64,000 nucleotides of DNA from Inediibacterium massiliense. GTDB lineage: Bacteria; Bacillota; Clostridia; Peptostreptococcales; Thermotaleaceae. The DNA is taken from positions 987,695 through 1,051,694 of the forward strand of contig NZ_LN876587.1 in NCBI RefSeq assembly GCF_001282725.1. The letters are read 5' to 3'. Positions within the stretch are counted from its first letter, which is position 1, and each line of letters starts with the position of its first letter. Below, in pieces: positions 44,633-53,019 of the stretch. The translations under genes were made by a program, and so were the position numbers. The notes beneath the pieces were generated by a model, which saw only the letters and a list, made by a program, of their open reading frames with translations, had not been told where the DNA came from and did not search any database.

Positions 44633-44671
44633 ATATTCAAAAATTGAAAATTACAAAGGGGAGAATTGGGA

Positions 44672-45457
44672 ATGAGACCAGAAGAATTAAAAATTATAAG
44701 GAAATTTAAAGCTAAAAAAATGGAAATTGAAAATTTTATGATGGAGGAAATGAATGATCTAATCAGCGAATATGTTGATAAAAAAATGTACGAAAGATAT
44801 AAGATAACTCAAAATTTAGCTGATGAGATAGTAGATAGTTTAGAAAAAATAAATAGTTGGGAAACAGTAACTTTATACGCAGATGAATATTTCAAGAGAT
44901 TTGATTTATTAGATAAACATGTTATAGATACAAAAAACTACATGGATACATCTTCTACATTAAGTCAAGAAATTCTTGCTTTGAGAAAAGACGAGCTAAA
45001 ACAAAAAATTGATGGATTATATGAGTTTGTAGCAATGGCACAATATTGTCAATTTGGAAAAACAGCAAATAATCTACTTTTTCAAATCAAAAAAACTTTT
45101 AACAATATAGCACACTTATTAAATGAAATAGTAGCAGAAGTAATTAGTCCATATAAAGACAGTATGAATAAGATTTTAGAAGATATGAATTCAAAAATAA
45201 GTGCAAAAACTGAGGAAATGAAAAATTATATAAAAATAAAGGATTCTAAAGATGAAAAATTAAAGAAAATTACAGATTGTAGAAGAATGGATTTGTTGTT
45301 GAATAATTTAGGCTATGAACCAATAAGGCAAGGAAAAACAAGTCACAAGATATATTCAAACGGACAAAAATCTATTCCAGTACCACAACATGCTAGTTTA
45401 AATAAAAATCTAGCCTATGAGATACAGAAACAGGCTTTAAAAAAGTGTATGTTTTAA
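44672..45457 (+). CDS. coiled-coil protein with a HicA-like C-terminal domain
   Basis: About 261 aa. Residues 1-195 are helical with long coiled-coil stretches. The last 60 residues (MDLLLNNLGYEPIRQGKTSH, then KIYSNGQKSIPVPQHASLNK) follow the HicA mRNA-interferase pattern: an initial helix, G-x-x-SH catalytic-type histidine, a strand, then VPxHxxLxK. No HicB antitoxin gene is adjacent. It could be an RNA-binding rather than RNA-cutting module. It is the last gene before the phage RNA polymerase. ATG 44672 sits 8 nt from AAGGGGAG. Confidence 0.65.
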   Translation: MRPEELKIIRKFKAKKMEIENFMMEEMNDLISEYVDKKMYERYKITQNLADEIVDSLEKINSWETVTLYADEYFKRFDLLDKHVIDTKNYMDTSSTLSQEILALRKDELKQKIDGLYEFVAMAQYCQFGKTANNLLFQIKKTFNNIAHLLNEIVAEVISPYKDSMNKILEDMNSKISAKTEEMKNYIKIKDSKDEKLKKITDCRRMDLLLNNLGYEPIRQGKTSHKIYSNGQKSIPVPQHASLNKNLAYEIQKQALKKCMF

Positions 45458-45487
45458 ATTTAAATATTAAATAGGGGATGGATGATT

Positions 45488-45526
45488 GAGAACATTGCTT
45501 CATTCCATTCGCAATGTTCTCTTTTT
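45488..45526 (+). terminator. intrinsic terminator before the RNA polymerase gene
   Basis: Perfect 11-bp stem GAGAACATTGC / GCAATGTTCTC (45488-45498 with 45511-45521) followed by TTTTT. Confidence 0.88.
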
Positions 45527-45610
45527 ATGAAGGGTAGTATCCTTTCATATATGTAAAACTTACAAACTATAAAATAAGTCCAATGGACGTAAAACAATGG
45601 AGGATTTAAT

Positions 45611-48600
45611 ATGAAAACAATGGATTTTGTGAAAGTATTAAAATTAAGTCAAAGAAATTTAGATAGAGCAAAAAAAGTAGTAAATATAACAGATGAAAAT
45701 ATTACAAAGCAAAGTACATACAACTTTTTAATCAATGCACTAGAAACGTATAAAGGTGAAAAATTTAAAAACAATGAATTAATAACAGAATTTTTGAAAA
45801 TTAATTTACCAAAGGATGAAGATAAAGCAAGAGATCAATGGTTTAATGGAATCGAGTATGAAGGAAATAATTATATTGCATGGTTTGCAACAGTTGGTGG
45901 CATGAAGAACGAAGATAATACAAGAAGGTATGAAGGAATATGTGAAACTATATTTATAAGAGAAGATTATCAAGGTTTTAGTGAGTTAGTTGAAAATTTA
46001 ATATCATTGGGCAAATTTGCAGAAATTGAAAAATTAGATGATGCAGACCCCAAAAAAATAATTTGTATTAATAAAGATGTATTATCTCGTCTAAGCCTTA
46101 TTACAAGTGATCTAATAGCCGAAATAGATATGCCAAATTTTATAGTGTTGCCACAAGCTACATATCATATTGTTAAAGATTACAAGACAGTAGAACCATT
46201 TACACATCAAGTAAAAAATGAAGATGGCGAGATGATTGATAAAATTGATTATAATCTTGTAGATGTTCATTTTGATGATGATATAGATGTTTTCGATGGT
46301 GGTGGAATTGCAACTCCAAAAGTATTTGAGTCAATTGGAAAACAATTAAATAGAAATGATATAGAATTTTCGATAATTAGAGCATATGGAATAGCTGTAA
46401 AAGGGCTTATAACTAAATTTGATATTATTGAATATTTAGATTATATGTATAAAGGTGATACAGAATTTTGCAGAAAAACTGATAAAGGATATGAATTATT
46501 AGATCGTTGGAAAGATTGGCAACCAGTAACAGATAATACAATCTTGTTAAATGACAGCATGGTAAAACTAGCCAAATATTTTGATAATATGCAAGAGTAT
46601 AGAGATAGAATGGAAAAATTAAATAAAAGGCAATACAGAAAATATGGTGCTTTGTTAAATAAATTATATATCACAAAAGTAAATAAACCTGATAAAGAAA
46701 TAAAGGATTATCGTAGAACTAATTATCAGTTAATAAATGTGCTTGCACTTACAATAAACAATTATAAAGAATTGGTAAAACAAGATTTAAAACTATTTAG
46801 AAAAATATTAAAACCTTATGATTGCATCAAAGATACCAAAGAATTTGTGATCAATACAGATTATATCAATATATTCTATAAAAATTGTGTAGGTGAAGAT
46901 TTAAGTGAAGAACAAGACGATTTTGAAGAAAAATTAAATGAATCATGTGAAAATGTAGTTGAGAAAGTAGATGAATTAATTAATATTAATCCCGAATTTG
47001 TGAAATTAAATTATGTAAAAATGAATTTGAAAAAATTAATTGAAAAGAAGGTCAGAGAATTTGCATGTGGCAAAGTTACAGTAAAAGCAAAATTTCAATA
47101 TATAGCAGTTGATCCAATTTCATATATGAATTTTGCCATAACTAGAGATCAAGGTAAAAATGGATTGGATGCAGGTCAATTCTACAGCTATGATTGTAAT
47201 GATGAAGATATAAGAACAATTTCAAGAAATCCATTATCAGCCTATTCAGAAGTACATAATGTAAGTTTTGTTAAAAATGAATTCCTCGATAGGTGGTTGA
47301 GTGATTGTAAAGAATTAGTTTATTTTAATCAAAAATCAGATATTTTAAGCCTATTGAGTTCAGCAGATTGTGATGGGGACGGGATCACACAAATTGATAA
47401 TGAAATCATTAGAAATGCAGTGGTAAAGCCACAAGATGGAAAATATTTTATTACAAAAAATGATGGTGAAAAGGTGTCATTAATATATAACAAAGAAAAT
47501 AGATTTATTTCTACATTTAGAGCTTCAGGAAATCTAATAGGCAGAATAGCTTTGAAGGCAGCCAATATAAATTCTGATGCTCAACATATTCCAGATTATT
47601 ATAACACTGTAGAAAATAAATTTGTAGATTGGGTAGAGATTAGAGATCAATTAGAAGGTAAAAATGAAAAAGTTAATGAACATATTGACGAACAAAAAGA
47701 GAATGGGATATTTATGAATAGTTGGAGTATGGAAGATAAGCTAAAACAATATATCAAGAATAGATTTTATGATAATGAGAAAGAGATTTATATTTGCTTA
47801 TACAATTCTATGTGTGCTATAGATGCACCAAAGACACTAAAATTTCTAAGTAAAGAGTATATGGAAGTTATAGATAACAAGTATGATAGAAAAGTAAATT
47901 TTTTACAATATAAAGAAAACAAAGAAGATGTCAGAAAAAGAGAATATTATCATTCAAGTAATGCTTTATTAGATAGATTTTCAGATTATGTAAAAAGACA
48001 TCTTTTAAATATTATAAACAATAGTAAAACACAGTTTAAAAAAAGGGAAGATATATTACAAAAATTCTTAGATAATGAAGAATTTTGCCAAGAAACATAT
48101 GAGCTATGCAAAGCTGAAATAGAAAAATTATATATAGATTATAATGCAGAGCGAGAAGAAGCTGAAAAAATATGTAAAGAACAAGACAAAAAAGACTGGG
48201 AGTATAAGAGAGATAAAAGCAGATTTGACATATGGACTGATACTGATGAAAGAGATTATCAATTATGCTTAAAATTAAATAAACAAAAGAAATATGATTC
48301 TTACAAAGAAATAGATAAAAAATATATTCTCGTAGCAAATCAGATAGTTAAAACTTTTGATAAAGAGACTATATGTAAAACTATCTCTAATATGAAGAAA
48401 ATGACAGAGAATTTTATATTAAGTTTGTTTTTTACCTGCTTAAAAACCGAAGGGACTAGATGTAGATATCAAAAATGTAATAATGGTGATATTGAGTATT
48501 TGTATGAAAGATATAGAAAGATAAAAAAAGAAGGATTCGATAATAGTAAAGTAGTAGATCGTATTGCTACAGAAGATAAAATAAGATTAAAACTAGAACA

Positions 48601-48829
48601 GAAAGTAAGATTTAGAATGACAGATGAAAGCATCATTGGTGAAATCAGAGAAGGGTTGAAAGATGGAGCATATGAATTAAATTTAAAAGATGAAAGAATT
48701 GAAGCATTTGAAGATTTTACTGATTTATTAAAAGATAGAAAAAACATTACTATCGTTGGATTTCACCTTAAAAAGGATGGAACGGAATCCATTAATAAGA
48801 AAAATTTTGGTGTAATGGCAAGGGTATAG
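45611..48829 (+). CDS. phage single-subunit two-barrel RNA polymerase (YonO/QDE-1 superfamily)
   Basis: 1072 aa. The diagnostic DxDGD metal-binding signature is SSADCDGDGI (D586, D588, D590), preceded by R539 in SRNPLSAYSEV, the position of the conserved arginine before the catalytic barrel in beta-prime-type polymerases. Further upstream, RAYGIAVKGLITKFD carries K264, which fits the lysine of the first double-psi barrel. These features define single-chain relatives of cellular RNA polymerase and eukaryotic RdRP; SPbeta YonO is a proven DNA-dependent RNA polymerase. Here the N-terminal 240 and C-terminal 400 residues are long lineage-specific helical regions, making it about twice YonO's size. 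Likely role: transcription of phage genes or synthesis of replication primers. The template preference cannot be read from sequence. Confidence 0.83.
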   Translation: MKTMDFVKVLKLSQRNLDRAKKVVNITDENITKQSTYNFLINALETYKGEKFKNNELITEFLKINLPKDEDKARDQWFNGIEYEGNNYIAWFATVGGMKNEDNTRRYEGICETIFIREDYQGFSELVENLISLGKFAEIEKLDDADPKKIICINKDVLSRLSLITSDLIAEIDMPNFIVLPQATYHIVKDYKTVEPFTHQVKNEDGEMIDKIDYNLVDVHFDDDIDVFDGGGIATPKVFESIGKQLNRNDIEFSIIRAYGIAVKGLITKFDIIEYLDYMYKGDTEFCRKTDKGYELLDRWKDWQPVTDNTILLNDSMVKLAKYFDNMQEYRDRMEKLNKRQYRKYGALLNKLYITKVNKPDKEIKDYRRTNYQLINVLALTINNYKELVKQDLKLFRKILKPYDCIKDTKEFVINTDYINIFYKNCVGEDLSEEQDDFEEKLNESCENVVEKVDELININPEFVKLNYVKMNLKKLIEKKVREFACGKVTVKAKFQYIAVDPISYMNFAITRDQGKNGLDAGQFYSYDCNDEDIRTISRNPLSAYSEVHNVSFVKNEFLDRWLSDCKELVYFNQKSDILSLLSSADCDGDGITQIDNEIIRNAVVKPQDGKYFITKNDGEKVSLIYNKENRFISTFRASGNLIGRIALKAANINSDAQHIPDYYNTVENKFVDWVEIRDQLEGKNEKVNEHIDEQKENGIFMNSWSMEDKLKQYIKNRFYDNEKEIYICLYNSMCAIDAPKTLKFLSKEYMEVIDNKYDRKVNFLQYKENKEDVRKREYYHSSNALLDRFSDYVKRHLLNIINNSKTQFKKREDILQKFLDNEEFCQETYELCKAEIEKLYIDYNAEREEAEKICKEQDKKDWEYKRDKSRFDIWTDTDERDYQLCLKLNKQKKYDSYKEIDKKYILVANQIVKTFDKETICKTISNMKKMTENFILSLFFTCLKTEGTRCRYQKCNNGDIEYLYERYRKIKKEGFDNSKVVDRIATEDKIRLKLEQKVRFRMTDESIIGEIREGLKDGAYELNLKDERIEAFEDFTDLLKDRKNITIVGFHLKKDGTESINKKNFGVMARV

Positions 48830-48835
48830 GGTTAG

Positions 48836-48870
48836 GGACAACGGGATTCCATCCCTTATGTCCGCTTTTT
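48836..48870 (+). terminator. nested hairpin after the RNA polymerase gene
   Basis: GGACA / TGTCC enclose an inner stem GGGAT / ATCCC, followed by GCTTTTTGTGGAAG. The outer arms and the CTTTTTGTGGA tail recur in the hairpin at 50227. Confidence 0.75.
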
Positions 48871-48926
48871 GTGGAAGTTGTGTAAAATAACTTTCAAATA
48901 AGTATACGAAAGGGGAGTTAATTAAT

Positions 48927-49109
48927 ATGTGTAAAAAAAGATATGATGATGTTGCAGTGTACACAACATATGTTGCAAAACGATTATTGGAACTTAAATA
49001 TCAAATTGTAAACTTAAGGAAAAACAAAAATGAAGAAGGTAAGACTGTTTTTTATTTTAAAAATGAAGGTAATATCCAACAAGATTTAAAAATTATTCAA
49101 GGTAAGTAA
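48927..49109 (+). CDS. DUF5659-like small phage protein
   Basis: 60 aa after AAAGGGGAG. The pattern TTYVAKRLLELKYQIVNLRKN ... TVFYFKNEG..QQDL resembles the small DUF5659 family found in Firmicutes phages. Function unknown. Placed between the polymerase and the initiator-like gene. Confidence 0.6.
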   Translation: MCKKRYDDVAVYTTYVAKRLLELKYQIVNLRKNKNEEGKTVFYFKNEGNIQQDLKIIQGK

Positions 49110-49150
49110 TTAAAATTATACGAAAATTAAGCGAAAGGAATAGATTAAAT

Positions 49151-49867
49151 ATGAGTAACAGTTTTGTAAAAGTACCACATCAATGGTATGAAATGGATAA
49201 AAGCGGAGATAGTTTTATAAGTAAGTTAGGAGCAAAGAGATTTACATTATGGTTTGCTATTAATAAAGTAAGTGTGGAAATGAATATGAGTAAAGTTGTT
49301 CAATTGCAAATTAAACAACTTATAGATGAATTAAATTTTTTAAAAGGATTTTCTCGACCTATGCAGGTAAAAAAGATGTTGCTGGAATTGAAAAAAGCCA
49401 AACTTATAGAATGTAATACATTGACAAATAAAACAAAACCAACAGATTTGTTGAATGTAAAAATAAAACCTATCACGGAGGAAGATTATCCAAAAGGTTG
49501 GGCGATGATTTCTACAGACTTATATGCAGACAAAATTAATAGATTAGAATGTATTGGATTTATGATATTTTGTTTTCTATTTAAGTATCATAGGCAAGAA
49601 AATGGAAATCAGGATTCTACAAATGGACTAGGTTATGCAGAAGTAAATAGAGACCATATAGGAAGAATTTTAGGACTATCTTCTGTAAAAACTATTTCAA
49701 AATATACAGATAAGATTAAGAAAGCAAGAAATTTAATTAAGATATTGCCACAAGAGGAATATTTTGAAACAAATGAATTTGGAGAAGAAGTCAAGAAATG
49801 GCGACCTAATAGATATGTAGTTTATCCAAAAGTTGATGTAACAAACAAATATTATATAAAACAATAA
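49151..49867 (+). CDS. replication-initiator-like winged-helix protein
   Basis: 238 aa after GCGAAAGG. Residues about 20-95 form one winged helix (LWFAINKVSVEMNMSK ... MQVKKMLLELKKAKLIEC), and residues about 165-215 a second (EVNRDHIGRILGLSSVKTISKYTDKIKKARNL). Tandem winged helices are the layout of iteron-binding initiators and phage replisome organisers. Three iteron-like repeats and an AT-rich repeat begin 59 nt after its stop codon. Assignment as an initiator is inference from this arrangement. Confidence 0.6.
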   Translation: MSNSFVKVPHQWYEMDKSGDSFISKLGAKRFTLWFAINKVSVEMNMSKVVQLQIKQLIDELNFLKGFSRPMQVKKMLLELKKAKLIECNTLTNKTKPTDLLNVKIKPITEEDYPKGWAMISTDLYADKINRLECIGFMIFCFLFKYHRQENGNQDSTNGLGYAEVNRDHIGRILGLSSVKTISKYTDKIKKARNLIKILPQEEYFETNEFGEEVKKWRPNRYVVYPKVDVTNKYYIKQ

Positions 49868-49925
49868 TTTAGATAAAAACAGGCTAAATAACAGTGTTTG
49901 CAACATGTTGACTGTGGGGTATAAA

Positions 49926-50011
49926 TTGACCAAATCCAGTCAGTTAATACAAAACAAACTGATTAAATCCAGTCAGTTCGTGCAGAATAGATTGATCAAA
50001 TTTAGACAGTT
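49926..50011. repeat. three 20-bp iterons at exact 33-bp spacing
   Basis: Copies at 49926-49945, 49959-49978 and 49992-50011, consensus TTGATCAAATCCAGTCAGTT. The first two share AAATCCAGTCAGTT; the third differs at three positions in that block. Start-to-start distance is 33 bp both times, three helical turns, so bound protein would sit on one face. The 13-bp spacers are not conserved. Confidence 0.82.
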
Positions 50012-50029
50012 TATGGGTCACTTTAAATA

Positions 50030-50063
50030 AAAGAGAATTAATAAAAAAAAGAGAATTAATAAA
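50030..50063. repeat. tandem AT-rich 16-bp repeats (possible unwinding element)
   Basis: AAAGAGAATTAATAAA at 50030-50045 and again at 50048-50063 (18-bp period). They directly follow the iterons, as unwinding-element repeats do in iteron origins. Confidence 0.65.
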
Positions 50064-50226
50064 TATATTAGAATTACTATTATAGGTTTCGCTAATGCTA
50101 AACCTGCGTGTCTCTTTTTTTCTCTCTATAACTATTGTTATCTTGATTGTATATCTTATTAAAATTATTGTCAATGATAGTTATTATTATATGTTGTATC
50201 AAATATATTGTTAACTGTATTATATA

Positions 50227-50265
50227 GGGACATTTCGCCTTTCCAAGGCTACATGTCCTCTTTTT
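50227..50265 (+). terminator. nested hairpin ending the candidate origin region
   Basis: AGGGACAT / ATGTCCT enclose GCCTT / AAGGC, followed by CTTTTTGTGGAG. Same architecture and tail as the hairpin at 48836. Confidence 0.75.
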
Positions 50266-50332
50266 GTGGAGTAATCTGACTAAATTATATTATTATTTAT
50301 TAAAATTATCTAATTGGAAGGGGTTAGGTGTA

Positions 50333-50764
50333 ATGCAAAAAATTGAAATTATTAAAAATGAATTGAGTGAATATTTCAGACAGTTCGAGGATTTAGATTT
50401 AAAATTTTATATTGATGAAGGTGACGAAGTAAAAGAAATACTAGAGTTTTGTACAGAAAATAAAGCTGATGATGTAGAAGAATTGTGCAAACAGTTAATC
50501 TCATTTATATATGATGAAGAAATAAACTGGAGAAATAAGATAGTTCGAGGATTTAAAACTTTCTGTAATAGAAAGATTGTACAGTTAGATAAATATATGA
50601 GAACTGAGAATACAGAGAAAGTAGAAGAAATTAATAGAGATATGATTAAGCAATATAAGATAGTCCAAGAGCAAAAAAGTGAAGTACAATTTTATAAAAT
50701 GTTTGTATCAGCTTTATATTATGTTAGAAATAATGCAGAATACTTAGAAAAGCAAGTAGGGTAA
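50333..50764 (+). CDS. hypothetical prophage protein
   Basis: 143 aa from ATG 50333 (after GGAAGGGG); the longer frame from TTG 50264 begins inside the upstream hairpin tail and lacks a ribosome site. Helical and acidic, with a hydrophobic YKMFVSALYYV segment near the end. No family recognised. First gene after the candidate origin. Confidence 0.6.
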   Translation: MQKIEIIKNELSEYFRQFEDLDLKFYIDEGDEVKEILEFCTENKADDVEELCKQLISFIYDEEINWRNKIVRGFKTFCNRKIVQLDKYMRTENTEKVEEINRDMIKQYKIVQEQKSEVQFYKMFVSALYYVRNNAEYLEKQVG

Positions 50765-50832
50765 TATCTATTTGCTTTTTTATTTATATTTTAATTCTGA
50801 GTAGTACAAAAATAGTGAAGGGGTGATTGATT

Positions 50833-50976
50833 ATGTTGAACAAAAGTATTGTTAACTTCTTAGGGGTAGCATTAGTTGTCTTTTTGAACTGTAAATTACT
50901 TGCAAATGTAGGAGATGCACTGATATTGAGTATAGCAGAATTTTATTTTGCTAAACACTTTTTTAAATTAGATTAA
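50833..50976 (+). CDS. 47-aa single-pass membrane protein
   Basis: ATG 50833, 9 nt after GAAGGGG. The peptide MLNKSIVNFLGVALVVFLNC continues hydrophobic to about residue 38 and ends AKHFFKLD. Good ribosome site and uninterrupted hydrophobic composition support a real small membrane protein. Function unknown. Confidence 0.55.
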   Translation: MLNKSIVNFLGVALVVFLNCKLLANVGDALILSIAEFYFAKHFFKLD

Positions 50977-51096
50977 TGTTAATTTTTTTGAAAATCAAAG
51001 TCAGTCAAACGATTATTCTGAAATTGAACGGACAAAACTGTCCAATTAAAATATAAGGTTATGCTTAATCCTTAAAAGCAAATAGGAGGAATTTAT

Positions 51097-51765
51097 ATGA
51101 AAAATTTATTAAAAGAAGTAAAAGGAAATATCTATGGAATGGGAGTTTATTGTTTTAAAGATGTAGAAGGAAAAGTTCTATATGTGGGTAGTGGGATGAT
51201 GAATGATCGACTACAAACACACCTTTATAATTTAAAACGAGGATTATATGAGAATACAAATAAAAAGGTGCTACAACATACATATAATTGTAGTAATTTA
51301 ATTTTTGAAGTATTGCATTATAGCGAAAATAATAGTGAATATTTAAATGGAAATGATAAACAAAGACAAGCAGTACAAGAAGCTTTAGAAGTTTTAGAGC
51401 AATTTTATGTAAATATGTATAAAAATACTATATGTAATAAATTTAGAAAGATTTCAAAATGGAGTACAAGTCCAAATAGGATGAGTACATATAAAAGAAG
51501 AAAAGCCAATACAGGCTCAAAAAATCCTAATTTAAAATATGATGAGAGAATAATTGCTGAAATTTTATGGTTAAAAATGAATGATTATAAACCAAAACAA
51601 ATTGAAGAAATGTATAAAAATATTGGGATTAAGGCTAATTATATAGCTTCGATAGGAGTTAGTAAGTGGATACATTTAGAGCCTACTAAACCAAATTTTA
51701 TAGACAAACAAAAAGAAGTATCTTCTGCAAAAGACACTTCTGGTGCTACTGTAATAGCACTTTAA
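51097..51765 (+). CDS. GIY-YIG family endonuclease
   Basis: 222 aa after AATAGGAGG. N-terminal GIY-YIG domain (residues about 15-75): GVYCFKDVEGKVLYVGSG, with R39-like arginine in NDRLQTHL and a later glutamate region. The C-terminal part (SKNPNLKYDERIIAEILWLK) looks like the DNA-binding repeat found in phage homing endonucleases. No split gene is visible next to it, so it may be a free-standing homing-type nuclease. Confidence 0.75.
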   Translation: MKNLLKEVKGNIYGMGVYCFKDVEGKVLYVGSGMMNDRLQTHLYNLKRGLYENTNKKVLQHTYNCSNLIFEVLHYSENNSEYLNGNDKQRQAVQEALEVLEQFYVNMYKNTICNKFRKISKWSTSPNRMSTYKRRKANTGSKNPNLKYDERIIAEILWLKMNDYKPKQIEEMYKNIGIKANYIASIGVSKWIHLEPTKPNFIDKQKEVSSAKDTSGATVIAL

Positions 51766-51808
51766 TTATTAGATTAAAGTAATTATATTATACATATTAG
51801 AAAAATTC

Positions 51809-51838
51809 AAGGGTGTCGTATTTCACGATACCCTTTTA
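51809..51838 (+). terminator. intrinsic terminator-like hairpin
   Basis: AAGGGTGTCGT pairs with ACGATACCCTT (one G-T pair, 5-nt loop), then TTATA. It lies just before the ribosome site of the 52-aa zinc-ribbon gene. Confidence 0.7.
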
Positions 51839-51865
51839 TATTACTACGAAGGAGATGAAGAAGTT

Positions 51866-52024
51866 ATGTTTAAATTAAAGTGTAACAAATGTAATAAAGA
51901 AATTGATTTGATAGAAGGAATACAAGACGAAAGTAATAAAAACGGAAAAATTAATGTCTACGTGTCAGATGGGTATTTCCAAATATTTTGTGAATGTGGA
52001 AATGAAATAACAATATACAATTAA
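51866..52024 (+). CDS. 52-aa zinc-ribbon protein
   Basis: ATG 51866 after GAAGGAG. Two knuckles, LKCNKCNKE near the start and FCECGNE near the end, form a four-cysteine ribbon. Such small proteins are common in phages as nucleic-acid or partner-binding modules. Function unknown. Confidence 0.6.
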   Translation: MFKLKCNKCNKEIDLIEGIQDESNKNGKINVYVSDGYFQIFCECGNEITIYN

Positions 52025-52046
52025 GAATAGGAGGAGCGAAAAAGAG

Positions 52047-52373
52047 ATGGAAGATAGAGATATCTATACAGAATCTACATCGTTTATTTCTGCTTTGTAT
52101 GCTAATTACTGTATAGAGTTAGAAGATGTTAAGCTAGAAAAGAATAAATATAATAAAGATAGAGTTGTATATATTATAGAAAGAACAGATAGGATTGATA
52201 GAAATAAAAAAGCATATGACTATTGCAAAATTAATAAAAAGGATTTCTATATTAAAAGTGTACATAGATATAATGTAGCTATAACAGAGTTGAAGAGAAG
52301 AAGTAGAGAATTTAGAGCAATGCAAACATTAGATAAACTTATAGCAGAAATGAGGTTAGGTAATGAAAAATAA
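52047..52373 (+). CDS. hypothetical prophage protein
   Basis: 108 aa after AGGAGGAGCG. Charged and mostly helical; the segment YKINKKDFYIKSVHRYNVAITELKRR (quoted in part: FYIKSVHRYNVAITEL) is basic. Overlaps the next gene by 11 nt. No family recognised. Confidence 0.55.
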   Translation: MEDRDIYTESTSFISALYANYCIELEDVKLEKNKYNKDRVVYIIERTDRIDRNKKAYDYCKINKKDFYIKSVHRYNVAITELKRRSREFRAMQTLDKLIAEMRLGNEK

Positions 52374-52557
52374 TATTAGAGAAGCATGGAGAAAAGAACT
52401 TAAAAAAATAAAAGATACAGGATTAATACCACTCATCGAAGATGATGATTTATATTTAAGATTGCCTTCAGGTACAATTTTAGTAGATAAGGATGGGACT
52501 AAAATAAATTGTTCTTTTATTCAGATTATTAAAAATAGAAGAAATGTAAAATATTAG
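52363..52557 (+). CDS. small hypothetical prophage protein
   Basis: 64 aa; ATG preceded by GAGGTTAGG within the end of the upstream gene. Basic N-terminus (EAWRKELKKIKDTG), then a short beta segment and basic tail. Translationally coupled to the 108-aa protein. Family unknown. Confidence 0.5.
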   Translation: MKNNIREAWRKELKKIKDTGLIPLIEDDDLYLRLPSGTILVDKDGTKINCSFIQIIKNRRNVKY

Positions 52558-52622
52558 AAGGAAATACATATATAATGTAGAATATTGTAATTGTTAGAAA
52601 ATATTGAAAGGGGATAAGGGAT

Positions 52623-52976
52623 ATGGAAATTTTACCAATGAGAGATTTAATTAAAGATGAATATGACAATTATTATGTAGTTACCAGAATATCTGATGCA
52701 GAGAAAAAAATAACATTAGTAAATGCGTATATGGAATTATCGTTCCGAAGAATTTTGTTTTTCAATGATAATTTTAAAAAAGAATTTAAAAACTATGAAG
52801 GTCTGTATTTAGGACAACAAGCTATGGATATATTAAAATATAGAATTAACAGTTTAGAAACAGGGGAAGTACCAGGACATATTTATAGTTTAAATGATGT
52901 TAAAAAAGAATATAATAAAATTGAATTTGTTGGATTATATGAAAAAAACCCTTCAATTCAATATAAATCGTATTAA
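52623..52976 (+). CDS. hypothetical prophage protein
   Basis: 117 aa after GAAAGGGGATAAGG. The N-terminal half has SH3-like strand spacing (IKDEYDNYYVVTRISDAEKK ITLVNAYMEL). Followed at once by a GAAA-loop terminator hairpin. Family unknown. Confidence 0.55.
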   Translation: MEILPMRDLIKDEYDNYYVVTRISDAEKKITLVNAYMELSFRRILFFNDNFKKEFKNYEGLYLGQQAMDILKYRINSLETGEVPGHIYSLNDVKKEYNKIEFVGLYEKNPSIQYKSY

Positions 52977-53000
52977 GGCATCCGAAAGGATGTCTTTTTT
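52977..53000 (+). terminator. GNRA-loop intrinsic terminator
   Basis: GGCATCC and GGATGTC close a GAAA tetraloop, followed by TTTTTT. It begins 1 nt after a stop codon and 3 nt before the next AGTGGAGG ribosome site. Confidence 0.85.
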
Positions 53001-53019
53001 AGTGGAGGTATCTAATGTT

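Larger units (their letters stand above)
49868..50332. other. candidate phage replication origin (non-coding)
   Basis: 465 nt without a plus-strand gene. In order it holds an inverted repeat ACAGT...ACTGT around CAACATGTTG (49891-49915), three iterons (49926-50011), a tandem AT-rich repeat (50030-50063), and a terminator-type hairpin (50227-50265). Initiator gene, iterons and adjacent AT-rich repeats are the standard layout of a theta-type origin. Confidence 0.6.

Noticed and set aside
49926-50011. CRISPR array
   Set aside because: Only three repeats of 20 bp with 13-bp spacers, one degenerate, and no cas genes; iterons fit better.
52894-53019. Longer start for the 64-aa protein at 53020
   Set aside because: The extension overlaps the preceding gene and reads through the GAAA-loop terminator; GGAGG lies after it.
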